A DNA stretch of 64,000 bases. Source: Utricularia gibba (taxonomy: Eukaryota; Streptophyta; Magnoliopsida; Lamiales; Lentibulariaceae). The position numbers and the translations under genes were made by a program. The notes under the pieces were generated by a model, which searched no databases, was not told the DNA's origin, and saw nothing but the letters and a program-made list of their open reading frames with translations. Shown in pieces: positions 22,084-34,373 of the stretch (position 1 is its first letter; every line of letters begins with the position of its first letter). The stretch spans positions 124,001-188,000 of the forward strand of contig NEEC01000018.1 of the NCBI GenBank assembly GCA_002189035.1. The letters are read 5' to 3'.

Positions 22084-23157
22084 TTAAATCTGCCAGTCTA
22101 GTTCCCAGCCCAGTATCTGCTGCAGCGTAATCAAGGAAATAAGAAAAGATCTGATCTGATCTATTTAACCACAACCCCAGATGATACGATCTACCTGCAT
22201 GTAAGAAGGATCAAGAAATGTCTCCGGGATTGCTGGTTTTTGAAGTGGGTCATCCGATATAGAGGCCGCAGATCCAAGCTGCTGCATTACGTTGTAATGA
22301 AATGAGCTTGCGTTTGTGGGCTCTGCAGCTGGTGAAGGCAAGCATCCAGCATAAGCAGAAGCCTGCAGACAGGAAGACTGATGGCAATTCAGTTGCTGGT
22401 TTAACAACGGAGAAACTAGATGATCTTCAGCTTCAACCTTAATCATCTCTTTTGCAAGGAAGTTATTGTCAAGCCTCGGACTGAAAGTAGCCAGTTTCAT
22501 AGAAAGGATCTGAAGGAGGCAGAAAAAGATAGAAAGAGTTACCACTAAACAGTGAAATTGAGGACTTGACTTCATTAATAGATCACAAGGCACACGGACC
22601 GACCTCAACTTGTTTTTGTAAGGATTGGACATAGTTAATGATTTCATCAAGCATTCCAGCTTTTCCAGTAACTTTATTACAACCTGGAACCAAGTCTTGC
22701 AAGCATTTCATCTTCTTGCTGATTTTCTCCCTCCTTGCCTGAAATGTGAAGATTTTCGAGTTACCAAAATGGCACATTTCCTCTCATGACAGGATATATA
22801 CTTGTTCTTACCCTTTCTGCAAGACTGTGGCTGTCGGTTGCCTGCCCTCTTCTTGCCCTGACGTGAATATAATCCTTCTTGCAAGAAGAAATATCCTTTT
22901 CAGCTTTCATCGTGATCTCTGATTTCTCCTCCTTGGTTTGCTCTTCGATATCAAAATTCTGCACATTTTTGTATACGAAATAAGTTGAAAAAGAGGGGTG
23001 AAATAACCAGCACCCAATTCCAGTCGAAAAAATAAAGCCCTACCTCTGTTTTCCGCTTTCTGGAGGAGCAATTGGAAGAGATTGAGCGATCAATTTCTGC
23101 GGCGGAATGCAGATACTGGTGATCAGGTGGTAAGGAACGGCAACTCATCTCCTCCAT
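22084..23157 (-). CDS. bHLH transcription factor, subfamily XII (BEE/CIB type), 247 aa
   Basis: DNA-binding regulator, expected in the nucleus on E-box/G-box promoters. Five exons: 23044-23157, 22812-22958, 22604-22738, 22195-22509 and 22084-22116, summing to 744 nt in frame with GT-AG borders. The start at 23157 is the first ATG after an in-frame upstream stop. Residues 68-91 are the basic region [20 protein letters not shown]; His82, Glu86 and Arg90 form the H-E-R contact pattern of G-box binders. The helix-loop-helix continues with [38 protein letters not shown] and then the family phrase LSMKLA. The KRKTE nuclear-localisation-like stretch lies at the end of exon 1. The tiny last exon adds [10 protein letters not shown], resembling the Trp-rich tail (WExDLQ) of relatives; reading through its donor would instead end in VDRIIWGCG. 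The protein is short for the subfamily, close to the BEE size, and I cannot assign an orthologue. Confidence 0.9.
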
Positions 23158-24639
23158 AAGAAACAAGGGTTGTGTGTTCTCCGGCACAGCCGCGGTGGGG
23201 ACTTCGGCTGGGAACGTGAAAGTGAAGTGTGATGGGAAGAATGAATAGAATGGATGTTATAGGAAATGCGAGAAGATGGAATTGATCGTCGGAGACAAAT
23301 GAGATGGGGCGCCGGTGGTGGTGGAGCCCAACGTCCATTGTGCCAGCTGTGCAACCACCATGTGAGATTGTCCGGTGGACGGGAAAGGTCCTTTAGGTCT
23401 TTTCAATAATAATAAAAAAAAAACTAACAAAATATGGGTGTTAAAATTTTGATATAGGATGAGAAGAATGTGACTGGGGTCGAGGTGCAGAAATCATTCA
23501 AAAAATCTATTCGAAAATATTTATAAATGCATATAAGAATTATTTTATTTATTTTCTAATATTTTTGTTAGGATTTTTTTTTAAAATGTACATTCTATTT
23601 TTAAAATAAATAAAATACATATTTTAAAAGGATACGCATTCTATCCGAAACACCTGTGGCTCAAGGTAGAGCCAGTGATAAGATAAGACTTCAAATGATA
23701 AGGCTTCTTGATATGCATCTCAAACATTTTTCTTTTTCTCAATTTATAATCAATTACACTCTTTGAATACTAATAGGGAAAATAAAAAAAATAATGAAAC
23801 ATTTCACAGTATTAATAGTTCTTCTCAAGATTAACTTTCAACGACATGAATTAAATTCTTACTGTGATAGAAAATTTTTTGTTCAATTTTGTCCACAAAG
23901 GATCAATTTGTAGTAAATTATGCGAAATTGATTTGTGCAAAATGTAGAGGAAGCAAGATGCGATGATCTCTACAAAACACGAAAATCAAAAGGGTATTGC
24001 TCCACAAATTATAATACAAAGTGAAGTTTGATGGATCTTTTATTTGCACACTTGACAAGTTGGAGATCAGAAAAACAGAAGGAGCCTCGTTGGCTGGTTG
24101 AGTACATAGGAGGGAGGAGCTTGTTGCTCTAAAGATGGTTGTGAGAGTGAAATTCATTTTTTTGCAGTAGTTAGAACTCTAAGGCATATATCCGTAACAG
24201 CTGAAGATAAGCACAAGAGAACTACGAGTTCACTGTGTGAATCCTCAAAGGTAATTCCAGCTCGGGCATCCCTTTCCCTTCCCCTTGGGTTGAAGTGACA
24301 TATTTGGAGCATATGGCATATAAGATATTGGTGGTGTGGATTATTTTTTGATCGGCTGCTTGACTTTCTTGTAAAAACAAGAAATTATATATTTGATAAT
24401 ATGCAAATGAAACTTGGCGAGATTCATCCTTGAATAAACTATATTATTTGAGTGATGCTCCATTATTGATGGCTGTATTTGCCTCTTGATCCTCTGTGTC
24501 CAAGAAGAAGCCTTTCATTCTTGAGTGAATCTGGCTTAAGGCAGCTAGTTTGTGCTTCTAGGGCAATTATCCTTGAAGTGTGGCCTATTTGCTCTTCCCG
24601 ATGTTAGTCTCTTAATCGCCCAATATTTAGGTATCTGTG
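23158..24639. other. bHLH upstream region and intergenic DNA
   Basis: 23158-23380 is GC-richer and likely contains the bHLH 5'UTR and promoter; the open frames there (23123-23354) lack family features. From 23400 onward the DNA is AT-rich and I see no gene. Confidence 0.5.
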
Positions 24640-25815
24640 TGATAAGATATAATTTTCAGTGTTTTAGGATTAAAAAAATTAATATTATGTTATAAAATTA
24701 TGATTTTCTTAAGCATTTTAGTATTTTCATAATTAGCAATGTTAGTTTTAAATATATTACTCCAAATTTAAACTAAATCTTCGATTTAGTCTCAATCTTC
24801 TTTATTTTAATCATTCCTTGAGCAATGTATCACATTTTTAACAATCTAAATCCCATGAAACCAAAAGTACTCAATGAAGATGGCAAGTTATGAAAACAAA
24901 ATAGATAAAAAAGAAGCACAAAATCAAAGAAGAAGAAAAAGAAAGATTTTGGACAAAAAAAAAAGAATTTGAGAGAGAAAAATATATCCCCTTCACATAA
25001 CACCTAAGAAGAGGATTTGGAAAGAAAAATCATAGAAGAAAGGAGGATGAAGAAAACAAAGAAGGAGAACTAAGTTATACTTGAAGATTTTCTATTTAGA
25101 AATATTATTCCTAGTCAGGAATAAATTGCAAAGGATTTCGAATTTCCCACTAAACTATTTACATTTTTGTTATTGTTTATCTTATTGCTATTAAGCTGCA
25201 ATATGAACATGTTTTTTATGTTATGTTATGAACTCACTTTATTTCTCTTTATTATGAGTGGTTAAACACCAAGTGATGTCTTGAAACGAAAGGATATAAG
25301 CATGTTTGTTGTTTATTAAACTATATTAATCATATAATCATTCTAGTTTTTTAACAAATCAGGATAGACATAGGAGAGAAAACTAGTGGTATGTTCATTA
25401 TAAGACAATCTAATTAAAGTTAAATTAAAGATTTGGAAAAAAACCATGATTTGGGTAGACTTGAACTTTTTTTAGTTACATGAATGATTTTTTGTTGGAT
25501 TGAAATAATGATAGTGATGAGTATGTTGTTCTTGAAAGTTTCAAGGTATCGTTTTTTAGATAGAAATTTAATTTACTTGTTTATTTCTTTACTACATTTT
25601 ATCAAAGATTTGTATTAATTTTAGTTTAAATTCAATCTTTTATCATAAAAAAATAGAATGTATTTAACTTTACATGATAAATACAAAACTTTTCGTGTTC
25701 AATTCTAATTTACTATACTCATATTTGTTCTATGATTAAGTATGAATTATATTTATGAATTTATTTGATATGTTAATTTGCATATTTACAACGTGTATAA
25801 ATTTTTTATTCATCA
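24640..25815 (+). mobile_element. LTR copy B, family X (about 1176 bp)
   Basis: Begins TGATAAGATATAATTTTC and ends near TTTATTCATCA. It is homologous along its length to copy A: the ACTAAATC...GATTTAGT palindrome at 24772-24790, the central GAAGATTTTCTATTTAGAAA block, the GACATAGGAGAGAAAAC region and the CATATTTGTTCTATGATTAA stretch near the end. I found no clear 5-bp duplication (CTGTG on the left, TTTTC on the right), so one end may be eroded or the copy truncated. Confidence 0.7.
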
Positions 25816-28800
25816 TTTTCCTTCTAGTTGATTTTGATCAATATCCATGTGTTCACATTTCAATTCAAAATAATTTATTTACAGTCCAAATAATCAATTT
25901 GCAAAAGGATCTCAAATAGCAGTCTGTGACTAGAGAATCAGGAAGGCTCCAGCATTCAACCTGTAATGAGCATCAAGAAAATGATCGTTCGGTACAAAGC
26001 ATGAGGGAACCTTGGCCAATATTAGAGTGTGAAGAGAATGGTTGATTGGTAATTGGTATTGGGCATTGGCCTTTATGAACTCTTTAAGTTATTTACAATC
26101 GGATCAAGGTGCCATATATGATAATGGATGCTCAAAAGACATGGTTGGTGTTGAATTTGGGACTTCGTTTTTACGGGGCAAGGAGCAAAAGGATGCCCCA
26201 GTCGGGTACCCAGGCCCAGCATTGGTCGCTTTAATGTTTATGGTAGGTTTTTCAGAGCAACAATCGGTTAGGAAGATGGGAAGGAGAACATCAATTATAA
26301 GATTTTGGCGTAGGAACTCATCAAAATACCTTTTTGGATCTTTTTTTTATCATTTTTTACTTCATTGGTTTTCACCATATTTCTTCATCTTCTATACTCG
26401 GCCCTTCTTTGTTCCAATGTGCCTATTCAAACACCTCTTATTCAGTTCTTTCAAATAATATTTCTTAACAATTCCTTGTTCAACAAGAGAGGAGATTTTT
26501 TTCCAATCTTTCTGTTATGACTCATACTACTTTTACATGATATTATCTACTTCAGATAACAAACTCTCATGATTTCATGTTTGGATTATTAGATTCTTAG
26601 ATAATTACCCATCCTGAAATTATTGCAGAACAATCATGTTTTATTTTGAAGTTCCCATCAAAAAAGCTCTATCATGTTTAGAAATAGTTTTATACCAAGT
26701 TTATGTGATCATTGTACAAAATTTATTCTTCTTTTTCATTTGTAAATAATATGGGATTTTATTATACTAAATAATAATAACATCTTTTATTGGATAGCAT
26801 TTTATACTTTTTCAAAAATACCTCTGGGCATTTTTTAATGTAGGAACACTTTTAATGCCTGTTTGTTCTTTTCAGAAAATAAATCTGTCATACACTAGCG
26901 TAAAATGTTAGTTCTTCTCTGACTAATGTCCAGTTGCCAGATATTTCGATTATACTTAAGCAATTTCTACTGGTGTGAAATGAAATTGTATGCACACACG
27001 TTTCCTTACTATTACTATATTCAAGTACCGTTTTTTAAGTGTATCTCAATTACTATCCCTTAGTTATATCCAACCATATCTGCATTGTGTGAACTGTAGT
27101 ATACTTGTTTTTTTGTATGGGAATTCTTCTGTCTTGCAATTGCCCTTGTGTACTAGCTCTTTAATACCCCAAGACGTGTGCATTAGAAAAGTGAACATCC
27201 TTGATTAAATGTGTGACGAAGTGGCAACTCTTAATAAAATTTTTTTTTATCAAGTATGTGTGAGAGAGATAAGGAGAATACACATATTTCGAAATGTCTC
27301 TTTAGGACTCATTTGGCATCTCAGTTTGCATATAGTCTAGGTTTGGTTTATTTGGTATTTAAATAAGAGTTGTAGGTTTAAACTGCAAAACGTCTTTGAG
27401 ATTAAAATTATTTCGGTTCATTTTTATCTTCAGTTTGGTATAAGGGTTTTCAAAGAAAGGATTCGATCTTTTTATATATTAAAGTACAACTTACCTTCAA
27501 ATCCCCCAACTTTTTTTATATATATATTTTTGCATTTCTTCTAAATGGCAATGGGTTTGCCGACAAATCTCAATTTGTCAAATACAGGATTTCTTGTTCC
27601 AACTAAATCCTATAACAATAATTAAGATTGTCCACACATGCCATTCAGCACCCCCATCATGTCCCCAATGCTAATATCACGAGTGCAAAGTACCTAATGC
27701 TATTTATCTTACAAAACATCAAATCTAAAAGTCATAGTGAAAATTTAAAAAGATTAAAACATAAAAATCATAAAGAAGTTCGGGTAGATTTATATCATCT
27801 CGAATTAATACCACTTTAGAGCTTTAAGGCCAAAGGTTAAATAGACATATTCACTTGAAACTTTTGAAATATCCATGCTCTAACTTTGGTGAATTTAGAG
27901 TTGATGTTACTTCTACCATGCTATATTGTTACTCTTAATTTCATATCTTGCTGTTGAGTTGATGTTACTTTTACCTAAGAATTGTTATCAAAATTGGTAT
28001 TTTGAAATATATAAACTTATGATACAATAAATACCAACTTATTGAGTTTGATTCTGAAATCACTATACAATAATTTTTTTGTTGTAATTTATCAAACATC
28101 ATAATTTCTTGTCATACAAAATCATGTAAAAATAATTTGAAACAGCCACACTATATCACATCAGCATTACAATCACATTAGTGGTGCCAGTAAAGTCTTT
28201 ACATCATAAAAAAAAAACTAGAAATTCAACGAAGAAGCACAACATTGGCGCTCATGGCACTCACATGTCCATTTTTTGTTTTAAAAAAAATAGAAGAAAA
28301 AAAATAGAAGGATGATAAGGTTTAGTGCAATCCACATAATTCCAATATTTTTCTTATTTTTTTCGTGGTGTCGATTAATCATAATTTGCAAAAAAAATTA
28401 AACGATTTCTTATCTCAACGAAATCATCTAGAAATAATTTAAAACAGCCCCTAATTAAAAAGATAGGTATACTAAGAAAATTAAGAAAATTAATTGCTCA
28501 TATATCTTTAAAAAAAGGCTGAAGAAAAAGTAAGGATCGCCAGATTAGAATTGATTGTGACTCTCTAACCTTTACATTATTTAAGTATTACAAAAATATA
28601 ATTTGCACTTCTTAAAAATTTTAAAATCTAATTTTTAACATATTCCTATACACGAAATAATTATTACAAAATATATAATAAAAAAGATAACATTTTGTTA
28701 AAACAAGCATCCTAAATTTGCTAATAAATTTTCCAAAAAACCTAAAGGTATAATTTTAATAAAATTAAAGAATCAACATTTAAATATTGAGATTATATTT

Positions 28801-29265
28801 GAGAAAGTACTTCTCTCACAAGAAAATCGATCCTTGATTTAAGAATCGCTTCTACTTTTCAAATATATGCGTAAGTATATCTTATCGCTGATAATTTTTT
28901 AGAATCATTCCAATTTTTTCAAAAGCTTTGGAGGATATGTTAGGTTATAATTGATTTTTGAGAATTAATTTTTATATACAAATTTACAATTATATTCATA
29001 TTTTTGATAAATAAATTTATAGATTTATAAAATATGAATAAATGTATCAATTATTTATAAAAACCAATTTTCATTTTACATGAATCCATTATTCACTGTT
29101 CATTTTGAAAAATATTTCTAATTACATATTGATTCTCATTGTATCTACATATTCAATTATATTAGAACTCAATTCTAAATACTCAACATAATATGGGTGC
29201 TATGCCAAAGCTCCATGACGTCACATATTTAGCTATAGATGACCACAGTTATGGCGTAGCATAAG
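25816..29265. other. AT-rich intergenic region, no assigned gene
   Basis: About 3.4 kb. The longest ORF (26042-26458, plus strand, 138 aa) starts MIGNWYWALAFMNSLSYLQS and ends in an aromatic-rich run; I do not recognise it, and no splice context supports it. The rest is AT-rich with poly-A/T tracts. Confidence 0.5.
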
Positions 29266-30113
29266 AGTAAATGAGGCAAATACCTCACCTTTTTTAATTC
29301 ATTTGTGATTTACCCTACTTTTGTCAGTATTTTGTAAATTACCACAAAAATTAGTTATTCTTTGCATTTTACTTTAACTTTACGATTTTCGTATTATTAT
29401 ATTCTTAATAAAATCGTTGACTGCACGCTTATTCCCATTTCAGATTTTTTTACTAGACTTTGAACAAATGGTTCTCATTTATTTTTAAGATGTCCACAAT
29501 CAAAAGATAAATTAAATATTTTATTTATTTTATTTTTATTTATATAACAAGTAGTTTTGATTTTATATTGAACATAAAATAAAACTAAAATTCAATTATG
29601 CATGCTTTTTGATTCAATGTTTACTTAAGTACATTTTATTAAATTGATTTTTTAATTTTTTTTTAAATTTAAAATATATTTAATTTTAATGTAAATAAAA
29701 GATATCTTTGAAATAAAATATTCATTTATCTTATATAATAATTTTTATTGATATACAACATATATTAACAATAAAATTTGTGATATAGTCTATTTTTGAT
29801 ATTCCATCTTATAGTATGTTTCATATTTTTCATGAAATCTATTTTATTTTTTATCATTAATATAATATGAAAAAAATTGACAAAATAATGTATCAGATTT
29901 TATTATTTTGATGATTATATTTTGAATTTTCAAAAAGGAAAATAAATACACTATTTGATAAAATCATAAAGTTATTTTCTTTATTTTTGAAAAAAGGTAA
30001 AGTGCAAATAAATCTGATTAGTAAGGTAAAATGCAAAGAAACTCTGTTAGTAGGGTAAAATACAAATTACAGACGTCTGACAGCGGTAAAATGTCGACGG
30101 AGCCTAGCATAAT
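29257..30113. mobile_element. Nonautonomous MULE-like element M1 (29266-30104, 839 bp)
   Basis: Flanked by TAGCATAAG (29257-29265) and TAGCATAAT (30105-30113), a 9-bp duplication with one difference. The right end read inward is GGCTCCGTCGACATTTTACC. Both arms carry short repeated motifs in opposite orientation: TTTACCCTAC, TTTGCATTTTAC on the left and GTAAAATGCAAAG, GTAGGGTAAAATACAAA on the right. No protein is encoded. The extremely AT-rich core is about 600 bp. Confidence 0.8.
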
Positions 30114-30457
30114 CTAATACATGAAATTCAGTGCTAAACTTATTTAACCTATGGATTAACTAGTTAAGGCATAGCTAAACAAACAAAAAAGTTACAATGA
30201 AGGGTTCTGAATTATTCACATTAATAAATTGATGGATTTAGCAGGAGCATGTAAAAATTAAATACATAATAAACATAAATTATATTATAAAATAATAGAT
30301 TTAATCGATTATTATTAATTTATAATTTTTATATGTTATAATTATTTTAATTTCAAATTTCAATGTGATATTGGTTGTTGTAATAGGAATGAGAAAATGT
30401 TAGTAATATGTTAGTGTGTGATTTGAGTGATATAAACCATAAAATCCGGGAATGAAT

Positions 30458-31171
30458 TGTGTAGAGAGGCCTCCCTCGACGTTTTACCTTTGTCAGATTC
30501 ATTATATTTGCATTTTACCCTACTTTCAACTTTTCTTTGAAAATTATCTTATGTTCGTGAACCATTTGTAAAATACCTTAGATTAAGATTTAATTTATAA
30601 ATTAAATCATAAAAAATATAAATACACAAAACTTAATCTTTATTCAACTCATAATACTAAATCTGAAATTTAAAAATTTCATAATCTAAACCCAAAAATT
30701 TAAACTTAAAATCTAAAACTTAAATTTGAAATCTTAAACCCTTAAATCTTAAATCACAAAACTAAATATCAAGTTCTAAAATTTAAAACTTCAACTCTAA
30801 AATTTAAATCTGAAACCAAAAAAATTAAATCTCAATTAAAATCTTAAACCTTAAATCAGTAATCTTAAAAAATTGTGAAATCTTAAACCCTAAACTCTAA
30901 ATCAATAATCATAAAAATTAATGATAAAATTATGAAAACTTAATATATAATATTCCTAAGTTATAAATACTAAATATTAAACTTTAAAATTGAACCCCTA
31001 AATTATAAATCCAAAAAAACATCCAAAAACGAAAAAAAGCATAAAGTAGGGTAAAACGCAAAGAACAACTTATTTTTTTGGTAATTTACAAATCTTTGCT
31101 ATAACTAAGGTAAATGGCAAATAAAATAAAAAAATTCAGGGTTTAGGGTTTAGGGTTGGTATGTGTAGAGA
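30458..31171. mobile_element. Nonautonomous MULE-like element M2 (30468-31161, 694 bp)
   Basis: Flanked by an exact 10-bp repeat TGTGTAGAGA (30458-30467 and 31162-31171). The left end is GGCCTCCCTCGACGTTTTACC-like, matching the M1 terminus; the right arm has GTAGGGTAAAACGCAAAG and GGTAATTTACAAA in inverse orientation. The core (30590-31000) is a degenerate array of TTAAATCT/AAATTTAAA words with some AAACCCTAAA. Its last 25 bp before the duplication contain two and a half TTTAGGG units. It ends about 620 bp before the MTOPVIB start codon. Confidence 0.82.
31137..31158 (+). repeat. Telomere-type repeat TTTAGGG, short
   Basis: AGGGTTTAGGGTTTAGGG, the plant telomere unit in two and a half copies, lying at the right end of element M2 and upstream of MTOPVIB. 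Plant promoters often use such telo-box words, but here it is inside the transposon boundary. Confidence 0.8.
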
Positions 31172-31340
31172 AGAGGAAGGGAAGCAGCAGAAGATGTCCG
31201 GGACAGCGCATTTATGATGAGAAAAGGAAAGAATAGCAGGAGCATTAATTAATAAACAATGTTTTCAGGGACTAAATCAATAAATGGTGGAGTCGAGAAT
31301 AAACAAGGAGGGTGGGAGGGCATCACACTTCACACACTTC

Positions 31341-31434
31341 AGAGAGAGAGAGAGAGAGAGGAAGAGAGAGAGAGAGAGAGGGAGAGGTCCCATCCCAATC
31401 CCAATCCCAATCCCAATCCCAATCCCGATCCCAT
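31341..31434 (+). repeat. (GA)n microsatellite followed by (CCCAAT)n hexamer repeat
   Basis: About 47 bp of GA repeat with two interruptions, then five tandem CCCAAT units ending in CCCGATCCC. A further GCTGCTG-type repeat lies at 31497-31524. They generate an open frame at 31259-31651 rich in Arg-Glu and Asn-Pro, which is not taken as a gene. Confidence 0.9.
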
Positions 31435-31794
31435 GATGGGGAAGCAATGCGCGACAATGTCAGTTCAGTGTGACAAGGGAAGATGCTTCCCTTCCCGCTG
31501 CTGGCTGCTGGCTGCTGGCTGCTGCGCCTCTACAAATGTGAATGAAATGCGAGACAAATGGAATGGGGAGGGGGTGTTGAAGTTGAATTTGGGCCCACGG
31601 AATGACCCGACCCATCAATTCCATTCCAGAATTCACTTATGGCCTGGCTAATCCCACTGGCCTTCTCCTGAGCTTAACACGGCCCGCCCCGCCCCGGCCC
31701 ATTCCCTCGATACGAAACTCCCGCTCCAGCATCCATTCACCGCTCCCGCTTCGGCATGCTTTTCCAAATGGGAGGCCGGCTGTGCAGACTGCAG

Positions 31795-34373
31795 ATGGAA
31801 GTGAATTCCGTGGATAAGCTCTGTGAATTTGTGAGTAATCGGAATTTTTTTTTAATTCTCCATCCGGTAAGAGTTTCATTGTCTTGGGTTTCCTTTTTCT
31901 CCAACAGTTGATTTCTTGTGCCTTTCGGAGATGTGTCGTGCTGGGCCAACTCTGCCGCTTGTCAGTTTCTCTGGCGCCTATTTCGGCTTCCATTATCAAA
32001 ATATCAGGTGTGGAGCTTATTCTTGTGAGTACCACCAACTTCTTGTTGAACTTGATCAGTTGTAGCGTTTATCGATGCGGGTAATGCGGAGGAAACGTAG
32101 CGATCATCGAATGTTATGCATCTATGAAGCTATTGAACATGGAGTATTTTTAAAAGCCGTAGTTTCAATTTTGTTTTTCAGTTTCTGATACTGGAGACGG
32201 GACGAATCTAGAGGAGTTTCAGGATATGATATTCCAAAAGGATCTGGTGCTGGGTGGTCAATGGGGTTAGCAAAAGCGTTGTTACCTTGATGGTGTTTCA
32301 TGCTAAAGAGAAGTCACTTTTTTTCACTTCTGATTGCAGATGGTGTTCTTCACATCACCACTACGAGTAAGTTCTGTACAAAATAGTTCTTCAATACAAG
32401 AACACTTACAGTATCTTCTTGTTCAGTGATTTTGGCTTGAAGATAATGTTTTTGGTTTTTTGTTTTTTATGAAAAGTGCTCAGATTAAGTTTGATCGAGC
32501 ACTACAACTATGTGACCTTGATTTCCCTTGCAAAAAGTCATTTGGATTCGCTGTTATTGTAGGATTTTCTGATAAAGATATACATCGCCTGAAGTATGAC
32601 TTCAGGCAACCTATTTCATCAAGGACATCGAGGATATCCTCAGTAGCAAAGAATGGTTCAAACTTCAGGCAAAGACTCTGTTGCTCCTTGTGTGGAATCA
32701 TGGAGCATAATCCTGAATTAACCATGTTACTTCTTTTTCAGCGGAACTGAACAAGTTTTCTCTGCATATGGAAGCATTGTTCACCAGGAAAATGCCATAT
32801 CAACCTATTTGCGAAAGGTTGCATTTTTCAGTTCTCCATGAAAATTTTTCAGTAATATTCCATGCTGTTACACTCAGCACTTGTGTATGTTTCTCATTTT
32901 CTCCAGATTCTCGTTTTGAATGCCCCTGTAAGTCCCCGAGTCCATTTGGATGTCCTACTTCGTCATGATATATCCGACCTTGGCGTGGTTGCCATATGTT
33001 TCATCCTAACCTACTGACTGATCTTGTGAACTACTCCAGAAAATTGCTGTGGATCTGAAAGTTGGAAATGCTCCTTGCTGTATCCTGCAAAACGCATCCA
33101 TGAGGTCTCCACCAAATACAATAAATATTCAACATCTGAAGTTGGGACTCGAAAGCTATGTCTCCAGGCATGGGAATACAAGGGCTGAAGCTTGCAGATC
33201 TTGCTTCCCAACTGGGTCTACAGAATCTTCATTTCACAATCCATTTTCTCCACCTTATTAGTGACATATCTTGTTAGCTTGATTCTAAGTCTTACCAATT
33301 GTCTAGGGAGAATTTCAAAGTTGGCACTGGTACGGTCTGTAGGAAAGGAAAACTAGGGCAAGGCGATAATGTCATGGAAGTAGTTATCATTCTCAGTGAA
33401 ATTTCAAACGCAAGCCACTCAACCTGCTCGTGGACTTATGACGGAAGATCAGAGGTGTGTTTTTGGTGGTCAAGTTACTTAAATCTTTGCAAGATTTGCA
33501 GGAATCCTTCTCTCACATTGAAACTTTGTAACTGTATGTTTGCCGCGTGGGGCATAGGTCTTGTACTTCAGCGATTTCTCCCCATGCTCTTTACCACAAG
33601 CTTGTCTGTATGCATTCTCAAATATCCAGTGGAAGAATTATGGTCTAGTGCTGAAGGGTATTTCAGAAAATGATGGGACAGCACTTTTAGAATGGGAAAA
33701 CCTACCATGTGGTGCTCGGATGGACATAGCACTCCATGAATATCATGAACAGTATCCTAAGATTTTCTAGGAGACATCTCTATGGTATGGTTCTCTAGAT
33801 GCGATGAATCCTCCGTAGATCTGGAGTTTTTGCGTGCATTCCCTTAAAGTTACCCCAAGGTTGAAGACACTGCCTCCTCCAAGACACAATGCCTATAGAT
33901 CTCTTACTGCAAAAGCTATCAAATTAGGACTGAAAGAGCTCAAGGCGAACAATGGAGTTCTACTCAGTCAACGCGCACTCAAGGTAGCTTCAAAACCCAA
34001 TAACTAAATTCCAGAGTACATTATATGTGTGTTGCTGATACTCATATTACTTTTGAATCCAAAACGTGTGGTGCAGGTTCAGAGCTACGCACCAGATCTT
34101 GCTGCGACGATATCAAGCCTGATATTTTCATCAAACAATGTGAATTTCCAAGAAGAATGCTGCTCTCTTCTGGGACTAGACTGGGGAGAAAAGAACAAAA
34201 CCAGCACCGAAAAGTGTATCAAGGATCGCATACTTTCCGTCATTGCTGCAAACGACATCAGCCCAAAGGCGAATCATGCAGCGCCATCCCTATTCGAGGA
34301 CGGCTCATGCAGCATTCGACCCTCCGCCTCCCAGGATGAACGACCTGAAGAATCATTTGGCAATGACTGGTGA
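31795..34373 (+). CDS. MTOPVIB: MTOPVIB, meiotic DNA topoisomerase VI B-like protein, 462 aa
   Basis: In plants this nuclear protein is the B-like partner of SPO11-1/SPO11-2 and is needed for meiotic double-strand breaks. Twelve exons: 31795-31830, 31908-32007, 32182-32265, 32340-32366, 32563-32668, 32742-32817, 32907-32927, 33040-33215, 33307-33454, 33558-33751, 33860-33983, 34077-34373; they sum to 1389 nt in one frame. The N-terminus MEVNSVDKLCEF precedes a degenerate GHKL (Bergerat) ATPase fold: SDTGDG at residues 47-52 is the DxGxG nucleotide-site box, and NFSGTEQVF sits where the third box is expected. Later landmarks are LKLGLESYVSRHGNT, FKVGTGTVCRK, EVVIILSEISNAS, DFSPCSLPQ, GTALLEWENLPCGARMDIAL and YAPDLAATISSLIFSS. 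The length is near that of the Arabidopsis protein. Intron 5 is a GC-AG intron (GCAAAG at 32669) and exon 7 is a 21-nt microexon. A MULE-like element ends 620 bp upstream. No break was found, so it looks functional. Confidence 0.93.

Noticed and set aside
31259-31651. 130-residue ORF with Arg-Glu and Asn-Pro repeats upstream of MTOPVIB
   Set aside because: The repeats are translated GA and CCCAAT microsatellites; MTOPVIB starts at 31795 in a different frame.
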